A DNA stretch of 64,000 nt from Branchipolynoe longqiensis (lineage: Eukaryota; Annelida; Polychaeta; Phyllodocida; Polynoidae): contig CM059186.1 in NCBI GenBank assembly GCA_030323885.1, positions 27,079,005 through 27,143,004 of the forward strand, read 5' to 3'. Below are positions 1 through 9,553 of this stretch, piece by piece. The translations under genes were made by a program, and so were the position numbers. How positions within the stretch are numbered: position 1 is the stretch's first letter; each line of letters begins with the position of its first letter. The notes under the pieces are model-generated. The model saw nothing but the letters and a program-made list of their open reading frames with translations, searched no databases and was not told where the DNA came from.

Positions 1-91
1 CTGGTGAATCTAGGTAAGATATTGTCACAATTATAGGCTACAAATGATCCTTGGTGGTTTATTTGTGTTATGGCACAGAAAATACAATTTA

Positions 92-435
92 CCAGTTCCA
101 TATATGATTATCTCAAACATGACACAGCCTTGGAGGATTCTATATACTCACTTTATAATTGATGGTTAGCACATCGTCACATAAGATGCAAACTCTACAC
201 CATTCTTTTTCAGATAATGGAGCTGGAGTAAAAATGGAATAGTGTTACAGCTGTTCAGAAAATTCGCGGGAAATATGGTATATGTTTTACATCTTCTATG
301 ATTATAATTATGTTAACCATCAATTATAAACTCTGAATATATCTACAAAGCTAGAATCCTCCAAGATAGTTTTATGTCCAAAATCCTCCAAGATTGTGTC
401 ATGTCTGAGATAATTATATATGGGACTGGTAAACA
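92..435. mobile_element. Foldback MITE-like palindrome
   Basis: The left arm 92-180 (accagttccatatatgatt...) pairs imperfectly with 302-435 read in reverse complement; both share ataattgatggttarcaca and tggaggattcta. It is a long inverted repeat around a ~120-base centre, in the first intron of the window. Confidence 0.6.
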
Positions 436-780
436 TATATACACACATGGTGTATAATCTATTATGCTAATATAAATATCGGAGAGCACCATATGTATTT
501 ATTAATGTTGTTCGGCGATATTTAACCAATGTCGACCTGCCTTAATTTGCTGCGGGGGTTGTACCACGGTGGTGCCACCCCCGGGTGAATTCTTAACTGA
601 CCATTTATTTACAGATATATATAAGGACTGTTATGTAGTATAGTTGAAGCCTAATGTTGAGAAAAAATAACTTCGCTAAATAAATTACCGCTTACAAATT
701 TAACAAAAGTATTCCGTGTTCACCTTTTAATTGCTGCCTGTTATTCATACTCTCTTACATGATTATGTCTCGTCCGCCAG

Positions 781-976
781 CCTTCTCCGACAAAACGCGA
801 GCCAGTATTGGTTGACGACGACATTAAAGCACAACAAAAACACTTATCCACTAATATTCGAGTACACCAAAAACCTGCAGGATCGACAGGCTGAGCGATC
901 TCTGTCCAGTTACGTGGTTCACGCGCTGATCATGGTCATGAACGCCGGGAAGGCACAGCAGCTACTCGGCAGTGAG
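781..976 (+). CDS. THADA: THADA exon a (first in window)
   Basis: The frame reads NKNTYPLIFEYTKNLQDRQA and ALIMVMNAGKAQQLLGSE, helical-repeat-like sequence. The acceptor is taken as the AG at 779-780 after a T/C-rich tract; an alternative is the AG at 804-805. The donor GTTAGT at 977 leaves phase 0, which matches the next exon. The start is the least certain boundary in the chain. Confidence 0.55.
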
Positions 977-1074
977 GTTAGTGATTTCTGGGTGTACGTC
1001 CAAATAAGCAAGTCATGCTCCCTCTATGAAGCTGCCTGGCCATGTATGAGAACCGTGACCGGCAAGCCGTAAAG

Positions 1075-1510
1075 TTGCATAATCCGAGGAAACCATAAAA
1101 CTTTTAAAACCAAAGCTTCTTCTTCTTCTTCGCCCGATGAGGGGTCAGCGCCCATCCACACAAACACCTCCTCAGCCGTATCGTAGATGAACGTGTCGCC
1201 TACCGCCCAACGTTTTTGGTCATAGGCCACGAACAAGGGCTCTCCAGTTTTCCCGGTCGTGGGCCTTGAGTTTCTTGTTCGTGATTCTGTAATGTTCTTT
1301 TTCCGGGGTGGGGTTGTTGGCCCGACGCCCAACCCCCAACCTGGAGGACCAGTTGCTGCTCTTAGTCTGTCCTCTACCATGAGTCCTGCCTGGCTCGGTT
1401 AAACCTGCCAGGGGACTAGCCCCTGCCGGTATAGCTCTCATGGTCACGGAGGCACACAAGCCTCCCCACCACGACAAGGTGGCAACACATTGGGGGGAGG
1501 AAAAACCGAA
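1075..1510 (-). mobile_element. Unclassified GC-richer LINE-like fragment
   Basis: On the minus strand this segment resembles the 5' leader and start of many invertebrate LINEs (agcaactggtcctccaggtt, then a short basic peptide NPTPEKEHYRITNKKLKAHD). No RT or endonuclease motif is present. Assignment is by feel only. Confidence 0.3.
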
Positions 1511-1619
1511 GCACTTGCCTATATTTGATCCGACATGTCCACCTGATACTGCTGGACTATACTGACACAGATACTGATACTGCTGAACTTATTAAACATT
1601 TATTGCTGCATAGATGGGA

Positions 1620-1858
1620 AATTAAATTAATTTAATAGAATTTCTAACTACTGCACGTCATACAAGCTTATGATGTCCAGCTTTTCAGTGTGCGCACCAA
1701 AATTATTTTCCCCGTTGTCACTTCAGATATCTCCAAAGTAATCAGTTTTAATCAAAGTTACTCCACACTAAAGTAAAGTAGATTATAATGATCAACCTAA
1801 TATAGTTATTTAATAAATAACGCATAAACTCAAAACCATCGGATTATGCAAGTTTAAA
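1620..1858 (-). mobile_element. TTAA-MITE 'catagtccgat' family, fragment
   Basis: Ends aaccatcggattatgcaag at 1841-1859 and shares the internal attataatgatcaacctaa block with the other copies. The left end is degraded. Confidence 0.55.
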
Positions 1859-2107
1859 TATTTAGAGCATGGTTGGTTGGAACACAGATAACTCTGTTGG
1901 AGTATATATACAGTAGTGCATGTCTTCGACGATCTCTGTGTTTGGTGAATCCCTTCTATGTTCGAAGAGTTTTTTATCGATGCAAACTGATTTTGTTGCA
2001 TTTGACTGTCCGTCAAATGACAGGACACCTCTTTGTCAGTACACCATTGGTCTAGATGTAGAGATGTCCTTTGAAGACAGACGTCTATTTTAGGTTTTGT
2101 TATTACC

Positions 2108-2436
2108 GGGTGCGGTGGCCTAATTGTAGAGCGTGGGCCTCGCGTGCGGAAGGTTAGAAGTTCGGTTCCCGGTCGAGTCAAACCAATGACTTTAAAATTG
2201 ATACTTGTCACTTCCTAGCTTGGCGCTCAGCATTACTAGGATAGGACAAGGACTGGTTAGCTCAGTGTCAGGATAATGTGACTGAGTGGGATATCGGGTC
2301 ATGGTGCCGACATCCTGATTTCCCAGTGGGCCGTACTATATAAAGTCGCCATGAGTGTGCACTGTCATAAGTCGGTACCCCTCCTGATATGACCTTAGAT
2401 GTTGGTAGGACTTAAAACAACAACAAACAAACAAAC
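2108..2436 (+). mobile_element. tRNA-derived SINE, head type 1
   Basis: A-box-like tggcctaattgtagagcg and B-box-like ggttcccggtcgagtc, then the common body (cattactaggataggacaag) and the tail cctgatatgaccttagatgt ... taaaacaacaacaaac. About 330 bp, close to full length. Confidence 0.85.
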
Positions 2437-3016
2437 TTTTATTTACGTCTAAATTACGTTTTGTTATTTAAAAATAAATTATACAGGCATCAGCATTTCC
2501 CGCCAATTGGCTGATTTCCGCCAAATAAATGCTTCCTGGGCTGTTCACGAGATACGTGTAAATCCGAGGAGAAAAATTGGGGGGGGGGGTGACATTTATT
2601 ATAGCAATTAAACAAGTATTACCATATTACAAGGACTGCCAGCTGAAGGAGTATAAGACAATAAATTAAATAACTGAAACTATTAACTATGGTATAGGTG
2701 TATTATTTATATTATTGACTTATCATTTATGCAAGATTACAAGAAAAACACTTCTGTATTCTTAGAGTACTGGTCTATATGCCTACTCTTACCTTATGTC
2801 ACAGGTGAAGAGTGAAATTTCTCCCTCCTAAGTGGCTACCAAGTTGCACCAATTGTGTCCTACTTGTAAAAAAAATTCTCCGTGGCAGAGGGGGGTGGCC
2901 CCCCTCCCTACACCCTTCCCCCCCCCTACTCGGCCTTTGGCCGAGTTTTGAGGCATACGCCCACAATCAGCTAATTTGTTTTATTTCTCTGCTCATGTCT
3001 GATTATATATAGTATA

Positions 3017-3286
3017 TTATAGTTGCAGCATAATTGGTGTTTCACCGAGGCCGAGGCTATTTAGAGAACAGGCCCACCCAACCCACCCAGTTGTGGACAA
3101 GGAAGTTGGAAGTTGTTGGTATGACTTGGGAGATTACTACTCTGACCCATCTTTAATATTTCGGCATAATTTCGAATAGATTAGGTTAGTTAAAGTATGC
3201 GGAATAGGGTTATGCTCACCTCTCCCTGTCCTCTAAATAGCTGAGGCCTCGACCTCGGTGAAACACCAATTATGCTGCAACTATAA
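3017..3286. mobile_element. Small foldback element A, DIRS-terminus related
   Basis: About 55-base inverted arms: ttatagttgcagcataattg...ggtgtttcaccgagg at the left and its reverse complement at 3231-3286. Just inside the left arm is caggcccacccaacccaccc, matched at foldback B (51749). The inner right side (3214-3230) resembles the DIRS1-like terminus at 45904. Confidence 0.7.
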
Positions 3287-3557
3287 TTCGTAAGTACGAG
3301 GATAACTAATTTATATGTAAGTAGTAGGATAATTAATCTATGTGTACATATATATAATTCCCGGTTGCGAGTGACGGGGTAGCTTCCCGATTACGATTGT
3401 GCCGTTGGCGGCGCCACCGGTCACGTGGTTGGAGGGGGTGGCGTACATCAAGTAAGCCTCTCGATCAATAATAAACTAGTAAATAAACATAATTCCCTTC
3501 CATGCCTTTATACTCGCATAATGCTTATACATCACATATATATCACATATATATGAT

Positions 3558-4056
3558 GTGTGCTCACAAAAACAAAACAAAACATAGCACTTCTCCCAAG
3601 AGTTTCCTCTTTTAAACCATTTCAGAATAAAAATATTTGTTAAAACCTAGATTAAAAAATACTAAACATCTTCGGCACCATATATCATGATATCTGGTGC
3701 CGTCATAGTTTATTTGCTGAGGCCCATCTGGCTGAGCAATAACCGCCCTACCAAGAAAAAGTTTAAACTGGCGCCTATGTGAGCCTAACAAGGTCTCACT
3801 GGCATATGGCAACATGGTGGGGCGCCAGGATAGCGCAGCAGGAACCGGCCCGCAGCGAATATAACAATAAATATCGTGGGTTAATAATAAAAGGCAGCAT
3901 TAAATTCTAGGATCCTGCAGGATATAGGAATATAGCTCCGCCCCTTTATACTCATAGTAATAAATTATATATCCCATATATGTTTAATTCTGAAATGATT
4001 TAAAGAGGAAACTCTTGGGAGAAATGCTATGGTGCTGTTTGTTTTTGTGAGCACAC
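3558..4056. mobile_element. MITE, ~500 bp with ~70-base inverted ends
   Basis: Left arm gtgtgctcacaaaaacaaaa ... cccaagagtttcctctt, right arm its complement at 3988-4056. No coding capacity. It ends about 40 bases before the acceptor of the THADA exon at 4099, within the zone expected for its branch site. Confidence 0.75.
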
Positions 4057-4098
4057 AAGATTATGTCTTTGCGCTGATGCTCTGTTCACTACTGTCAG

Positions 4099-4192
4099 TG
4101 GGAGGCGGTTGTGCAGCAGGCCCTACGACACCGGGATGACAATGTACGCCTGGACGCTTTTGCTATCCTCTGTGTGTCACAGAAGAAAGCAG
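4099..4192 (+). CDS. THADA: THADA exon b
   Basis: Encodes WEAVVQQALRHRDDNVRLDA followed by FAILCVSQKKA, the HEAT-like 'D..VR.DAL.L.C.S' pattern of THADA. The acceptor is CTGTCAG at 4092-4098 and the donor is GTGAGT at 4193. It ends in phase 1. A minisatellite begins within about 20 bases of this donor. Confidence 0.85.
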
Positions 4193-5330
4193 GTGAGTGA
4201 ACCGAGTACTTCAGGTAGTAAAAACACGGTCAGCCACTGACAAATGGAGAGATATAGTGGTCAGAACAATATAACCTACTGACAAAAGGCGAGGAACGGT
4301 GATCTTAATAATCAGCAAGTAAGCACATGGTAAGCTACTGACAAATGGAGAGATAGTGTGATCAGAACAAGAGAAACTACTGACAAAAGGTGAGGAACGG
4401 TGATTTTACTAATCAGCAAATACGCACACGGTCAGCTACTGACAAACGGAGATATATAGTGATCAGAACAAGAGAAACTACTGACAAAAGGCGAGGAACG
4501 GTGATCTTAATAATCAGCAAATAAGCACACGGTCAGCTACTGACAAACGGAGATATATAGTGATCAGAATAAGAGAAAGTACTGACAAAAGGCGAGAATT
4601 TGTAATCTTAGTAATTAGACACATGGTCAGCTACTGACAAAAGGAGTTATTTGGTGATCAGGACATGGTAAACTACTGGCAGAAGGCGAGAAACTGTGAT
4701 CTTAATAATTAGGTAATAAACACAAGATAAGGTATTGACAAAAAGAGGGATATACTGATCAGAACAAGGTAAGCTACTGATAGAAGGCGACAAACTGTGA
4801 TTTTAATAAGTAGGTAATAACCACACGGTCAGCTAATGATAAAAGGGGGGGGGGATATAGTGATCAGAACAAGGTAAACCACTGACAGAAGGTGAGAAAC
4901 TGTGATCTTAATAATTAGGTAATAAGCACATGGTAATAAGCACACAGTCAGCTCATGACAAAAGGAGGGATATAGTGATCAGATTGAGGTAAACCACTGA
5001 CAGAAGGTGAGAAACTGTGATCTTAATAATTAGGTAATAAGCACATGGTCATCTACTTACAAAAGGAGGGATATAGTGATCGGAACAAGGTAAACTACTG
5101 ACAGGAGAGAAACTGGTCTTAATAATCAGGTAGTAAGCACAAGATAAACAATTGGCAGAAGGAGAGAAGTGATCATAATGATGTAGTATTAAGTAAGCAC
5201 TAGATAATCTACTGACAAAAGGCGAGAAACAGTGATTAAGGTAATCAGATAGCAAGCAAAATATAAGATATTGACAGAAGGAGATGAAAGATAATCAAAA
5301 GCATCAAATAGTTCGCACCTGATCAGCTAT
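4193..5330 (+). repeat. Minisatellite of ~100-base unit, donor-anchored
   Basis: About eleven diverged copies of a unit containing agctactgacaaayggagat, tagtgatcagaacaag and actgacaraaggygagraac. The segment from the exon donor (caggtgagtgaaccgag ... cacggtcagc) aligns with the unit's own aaggtgagaaactgtgat ... cacggtcagc, so the array re-copies a GGTGAG donor-like site. Confidence 0.85.
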
Positions 5331-5349
5331 TAAAAGGAAATATGGAAAT

Positions 5350-5378
5350 AGATAGTGATGGTGATGATGATGATGATC
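5350..5378 (+). repeat. (GAT)n microsatellite
   Basis: Short gatgatgatgatgat run in the intron after the 100-base array. Confidence 0.8.
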
Positions 5379-5734
5379 AAGTAATGAGATAATCAGGTTG
5401 ATTATGACAACGCCTAATGGTAATCAGCTATTAGGTGTAGAGTATTTCATTATAGAATATCAGATGTAGTAATTATAATAATTTATCTGTTTAATATTTT
5501 AAAAAACACGAGAGATGTCTTGAATTAAAATTCTGCAAACGGTCCATTAATTTCAGTAGAAATGCCCATCCTTTCTGTCCGAACGATTTCACATGTATAT
5601 GGATGCACATAATTAGCCAATTTACTTGTAGTCTATTACAAGCACACTCAGGAAAAATGTCCCTGTAACTGATAAGTCTGAGGCTGCACTTTCTATATGC
5701 ACACAGCTGCAAACTTCGTTTTCGTTAACTTGGA

Positions 5735-6042
5735 TTCAATGTCAATGTTCCTCGATGTTTCTGTTTTCTGGCCACAGCGGCGTTGAGTTATATATCGATG
5801 TTCCCCCATGTTTCTGCCTTCCTCCCACAGAGCCGTTGGGTTATATATTGATGTCCCCTGATATTTCTGCCTTCTGCCCACAGAGCCGTTGAGTTATATG
5901 TCGAGGCTCCCCCATGTTTCTGCCTTCCACCTACAGAGCCATTGAGTTATATGTCGATGTTCCCCAATGTTTCTGCCTTCCGCTAACAGAGCCGTTGAGT
6001 TATATGTCGATGTCCCCTGATATTTCTGCCTTCCGCCCACAG
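5735..6042 (+). repeat. Minisatellite of ~63-base unit, acceptor-anchored
   Basis: Five units, each tttctgccttccncccacag followed by agccgttgagttatatgtcg and atgttccccca. The last unit supplies the true acceptor (cgcccacag|agttggtgag) of the next THADA exon. Thus four near-identical polypyrimidine-plus-AG signals stand in tandem just upstream. Confidence 0.9.
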
Positions 6043-6243
6043 AGTTGGTGAGTTCTGCTGAGCTGCAGTTGCTGCGGACATGCCTTCCCGACAACTTGAC
6101 GAGTGACAGCGCCCCTTTCAGGCAGCGAATGCAGGCCAGTCTGCGTGCACTGCTGGCTCGTCTGCGGGACAGTTCCATTGCCAGTCTCCGTGCCAATCCG
6201 GCCTCTGCAGGGGAGGCACCAGCGTCTGTGATTGGTTGTCTTG
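6043..6243 (+). CDS. THADA: THADA exon c
   Basis: Begins with AG that completes a Glu codon from the previous exon, then LVSSAELQLLRTCLPDNL and RQRMQASLRALLARLRDSS, a good match in character to vertebrate THADA. The acceptor CCCACAG lies at the end of a tandem array whose units copy it. The donor is placed at TTG|GTGGGT (6244), which gives phase 1 as the next exon needs. Confidence 0.85.
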
Positions 6244-6631
6244 GTGGGTTTAAAAAAAAGTTAAATGTAGCATGAAAAGACTATAATTCAACACCGAGAC
6301 GATCTGCTATAATATGGCCTTTAATGGTATCGAAGGCAAGAGTCATGCGAACATAGAACAGATAGGTCATGAGGCGAGAGTAGTAGCATGGAGTAGGTCC
6401 AGCGTGAGAGAGTCAATGAAGGTAAGTCTACCTTTTGATAGAAGGCTAGAGTAAGTTAAGAGGACGATAAGCGTTAAGGCTAAATAATGTAAATGTCTAG
6501 GCAACGATAAGCGTCTTACGTAAGGTAAAGTGTAAATGTCAAAGTCTTGAGTTAAGTCTATCGAAGTTGGCGTCTGATGGTGTAGTCTATCCTTCGCCGA
6601 GTTGTTGATTCGGGCGGTTAGACCCAGGCAC

Positions 6632-7156
6632 TCAACCAAATAAGGTGGAGAGTGCCTGGGGGGCCGTGGTGAAGGCCGCCTTAGGGACGTACTGATGGAC
6701 GGCCGAGGATCTCCAGTTCCCGATGTCGCACACGTCGGCTATCGTGACGCCCGCGCATGCCTGCGCGGCGCCCCTCCGAAGGCTGTGAAGGGTGACGTCG
6801 TTGGTGTTTTGGCGGCCTCCGGCAGCCAAGGCCATCCTCAGGGCCCTGGTCAGTGTGCGGGCATGCAGCAGGGATCCGTCTGGGAGCAGGAAGGCGGGGC
6901 CGTCGGGGTCGATGGCGGCATGTCGTTGGTATCGTCGCCAGGCTCGCAGAGGGCAGCAGGCGGTGCCGGGGATCGCCGGGAGCGCGACAGAGTACGCGTC
7001 GTCGATCCTTCTGGAGGTCTTGGTGGTCTGCACGCGGACTAGGAGTGCATTTCCTGCATCCTTGATGTCCTTGCCGGTGAGGGTGTGCAGGGCGCCATGA
7101 CCCGGTCCGGTGGTGAGGAGGTTACTCTGCCGGAGCATCGTGAAGTATCCGATCAA
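6632..7156 (-). CDS. DIRS element tyrosine recombinase, catalytic half
   Basis: Contains the catalytic set: Arg in FTMLRQSNLL, Lys-region QTTKTSRRIDD, H-x-x-R in TLHSLRRGAAQA, and IGNWRSSAVHQYVP with the W/H position and nucleophile Tyr. All catalytic residues are present. The frame is the same protein as 7198-7731, cut by the SINE fragment. Confidence 0.85.
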   Translation of the reverse strand: MIGYFTMLRQSNLLTTGPGHGALHTLTGKDIKDAGNALLVRVQTTKTSRRIDDAYSVALPAIPGTACCPLRAWRRYQRHAAIDPDGPAFLLPDGSLLHARTLTRALRMALAAGGRQNTNDVTLHSLRRGAAQACAGVTIADVCDIGNWRSSAVHQYVPKAAFTTAPQALSTLFG

Positions 7157-7191
7157 CAGTGCGGCGACCAGTACATGCGCTCCGTCCTGAT

Positions 7192-7235
7192 ATGACCTTA
7201 GATGTTGCTAGGACGTAAAACAACAACAAACAAAC
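7192..7235 (+). mobile_element. 5'-truncated SINE tail inside the recombinase
   Basis: ccgtcctgatatgaccttag ... taaaacaacaacaaacaaac is the last ~44 bases of the SINE found elsewhere, with no body or head. It splits the recombinase frame. No clear target-site duplication is seen. Confidence 0.85.
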
Positions 7236-7731
7236 TGGGCCCTGCTCCCCGCAGGTGGTCTACGACGTCCTTCAGGTCTTGGACGGTAAGGGGAGGAGCC
7301 TGGCGGAGAACGTGCAGTGAGGCCCTGGTGACACCGCGCTTGATTATAGTGACCGGGTACGCGTCGAACGCCTGAGTGTCGCCGGTCATGAGGGCCACCC
7401 AAGTTTGTGCGCCACTCAGGTAGTTGTGTACCGCGCCAGGGGAGCGGAGTCTCCGGGCCAGATGTGACACATAGCCCAGGATGTCGTAGGTGGTTGGTTT
7501 CAGCACGGTTGTTGCGCGTCGGGTCAGGTATCTCAGGTAGGTTGTGACCTGTATCGTCTTGTTTCTCCACGTTCCCTCTGCAAGTCCCGCCCTCAGGAGG
7601 GCCATGATGTCGTCGTGTCGCTCGTCCGGCTTTCCTGGGAAGAGAGAGGCAAAGTTATTCGATCTTCCCAGGGTGTGGGCTGATGTCGAGATGTCTGAGG
7701 TCGTGGGTTGTTCGAATTCTGTTGAGACCAA
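7198..7731 (-). CDS. DIRS element tyrosine recombinase, N-terminal half
   Basis: Core-binding-like half: NFASLFPGKPDERHDDIMAL, AGLAEGTWRNKTIQVTTYLR and LSGAQTWVALMTGD. It overlaps the end of the RT ORF in another frame, typical of DIRS elements. It ends prematurely because the SINE tail at 7192-7235 adds an in-frame stop. Confidence 0.8.
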   Translation of the reverse strand: MVSTEFEQPTTSDISTSAHTLGRSNNFASLFPGKPDERHDDIMALLRAGLAEGTWRNKTIQVTTYLRYLTRRATTVLKPTTYDILGYVSHLARRLRSPGAVHNYLSGAQTWVALMTGDTQAFDAYPVTIIKRGVTRASLHVLRQAPPLTVQDLKDVVDHLRGAGPSLFVVVLRPSNI

Positions 7732-9358
7732 GTCGTCTGCACTCGAGGTCGGCTCTCGCCGCGGTGGTCGTGTCGAAAGGTCTCCTGCTTAGTGCGTCGG
7801 CGAGGACTAGGTCCTTTCCGGGCTTGTGAGCGACCTCGACGGTGCAGGACCTCACGGCCGCGAAGCGCCATATCTCCCTGGCGCAGGCACAGAGGGTAGT
7901 GTCCCTACCCGCACCAGTTTCGAGCACCGTCTGAGAGGTCTGGTTGTCCGTGTTGACTTTGATAACGTAGTTGTGTGCGTCGGGTGGCATGAGTGCATGG
8001 AGTGCCACGACCAGGTTCACTGCCTCGAGGGAGTTGATGTGGAGCCCCAGGGCTATATAACTGGGTGTGTATCTTTCAGTTATGAAGCTGGTTTGAGAGT
8101 ATGCTCCTCCCGCTAGGAGCGAGGAATCGCACTCGATTAACCACTCGGGTTTGTTGGGGGGTCGTAGGAGGACCAGGCCATTGGTTGTGCGGGCGTAGGA
8201 GACGAACCAGGAGACGTCCCCCGCCAGCTCAGGCGTCACCCGGTGCTTCCCCTTGTAGGGGGCTGCCCGAAGGGCTGCGAGGATCCGGTTCATGAATCGT
8301 CTCGCGGGTCGTACGCACCGGGCGACGTACTGCAGCCGACCGATGAGCCTCTGGAGGTCCTTCCGGGTGGCCAAGGTGGTGTCTTGCCAACGGGCGCACT
8401 CCTCGACAATGTCGGCCAGCTTTTCGTCGGGGATCCGCACGGTCATGTCCGTCGTGGATATGCTGTATCCCAGCCATTCGATGGTGGTGGTTGGCGGGGT
8501 GCACTTTGCTGGGGACAGCGCCAGGCCCAGGTCTTCCGCGGTGGCCAGCATGTCGAGGTAGGCGGTCTCCGCTTCCCCTTTTGTTGCCGCCACCCCGACG
8601 AGGTCGTCAAGGTAGCAAAGTGCAAAGTGGCCCTTCTTCCGTAGGAGGTAGACCACCGCACTTGTGGTCCGGGCACACGCGAGGGAGGAGGTCCGGGAGC
8701 CAAATGGGGGAGCCACGTCAAAGTAGGAGTCTCCATCTAGGGTGACTCCCAGCAGGGGGACCGAGAGGGGGCAGGTTCGGAGCTGTCGGTATGCTCTGGC
8801 GAGGTCCGCGGCCCAGAGGTACGCGCCCCTGCCGAGTCCAATCACCTCCTCTGCGAGGTCCATAATCCCGGGGAGGGTATACGTGGCCGGTCTTCCTTGG
8901 TAGAACCCCTTCCGGATCCCAGCATTCACACTGGCTCCCCTGGGGAAGCTGAGGTCCACGATGACCCTGCGCTCCCGTGTGTTTTTCTTGGGGCGGGTCA
9001 TCATGGGGCTGGTCTGAGCCCAGGGGGCGAAGGGGGGTGAGCGGAAGGGGCCAAGCAGTGCCCCAAGGCGTACCTCCTTGTCGATGTAGTGCCGCACCCA
9101 GTGCATGTGGGCGGGGTCCTCCCTGTGGTTCGCTACCACCGGAACGGGCGGGCGGTCCGCCGTGTAGTCGGCGGGCCATCCGTACTCAAGGTGGTCGACC
9201 ATCTGGAGATCATGGTAGTCGACGAGGAGAGCCCTCCACCTGTGGATTTTTAGGGCAGAGGGGACGGGCACCCGAGCCGCTATGTAGTTGGGGAGGCCGG
9301 TCGCCCTGACCTGCTCAAAGATGTCGAGGTAGGTCTTGTTTTCCCACTGGCAGGGCAC
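7655..9358 (-). CDS. DIRS element reverse transcriptase-RNase H
   Basis: 567 residues. RT blocks are RRVIVDLSFPRGASVNAGI, LWAADLARAYRQLRTCPLS, FGSRTSSLACARTTSAVVYL and the catalytic FALCYLDDLVGV (YxDD). RNase H follows: IECDSSLLAGGAYS, INSLEAVNLVVAL, VNTDNQTSQTVLE and DLVLADALSRRP, with the expected D-E-D-D residues. No in-frame stop or frameshift. The 5' end probably extends upstream in another frame, since the Met at 9358 may not be the true start. Confidence 0.9.
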   Translation of the reverse strand: MPCQWENKTYLDIFEQVRATGLPNYIAARVPVPSALKIHRWRALLVDYHDLQMVDHLEYGWPADYTADRPPVPVVANHREDPAHMHWVRHYIDKEVRLGALLGPFRSPPFAPWAQTSPMMTRPKKNTRERRVIVDLSFPRGASVNAGIRKGFYQGRPATYTLPGIMDLAEEVIGLGRGAYLWAADLARAYRQLRTCPLSVPLLGVTLDGDSYFDVAPPFGSRTSSLACARTTSAVVYLLRKKGHFALCYLDDLVGVAATKGEAETAYLDMLATAEDLGLALSPAKCTPPTTTIEWLGYSISTTDMTVRIPDEKLADIVEECARWQDTTLATRKDLQRLIGRLQYVARCVRPARRFMNRILAALRAAPYKGKHRVTPELAGDVSWFVSYARTTNGLVLLRPPNKPEWLIECDSSLLAGGAYSQTSFITERYTPSYIALGLHINSLEAVNLVVALHALMPPDAHNYVIKVNTDNQTSQTVLETGAGRDTTLCACAREIWRFAAVRSCTVEVAHKPGKDLVLADALSRRPFDTTTAARADLECRRLGLNRIRTTHDLRHLDISPHPGKIE

Positions 9359-9553
9359 CGCGGTCGGCCAGATTCGCGTCAGGGTGTGCCGGTATGAGAG
9401 GGGTGTGTGCGGGGGGGTTGTAGGGGGACGCCGGTAGGGCGTGGAGGTCGTCCAAGACCTCGGTCAGGTCTTCGTCAGCCTGGCCGTGTTCGTCCTGGGT
9501 GAGGAGATCATCAGGGGGGGGGCCCCCGTCGTGGAGGTCTGTGTTAGTCGTCC

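Noticed and set aside
1024..1380. Minus-strand ORF with a gelsolin-like look (EEVFVWMGADPSSGEEEEEA)
   Set aside because: Resemblance is short and the rest of the segment looks like LINE leader sequence; no exon signals support a gene.
6045..6275. Exon c extending to the stop near 6275
   Set aside because: The sequence after 6243 loses THADA character and the GTGGGT donor gives the right phase.
6695..7100. Plus-strand ORFs of 70-115 codons
   Set aside because: They are antisense to the DIRS recombinase in GC-rich sequence; the minus-strand frame has clear catalytic motifs.
7826..9309. Plus-strand and alternate minus-strand ORFs over the RT region
   Set aside because: Shadows of the 567-residue RT-RNase H frame; low-complexity Gly/Arg/Pro composition.
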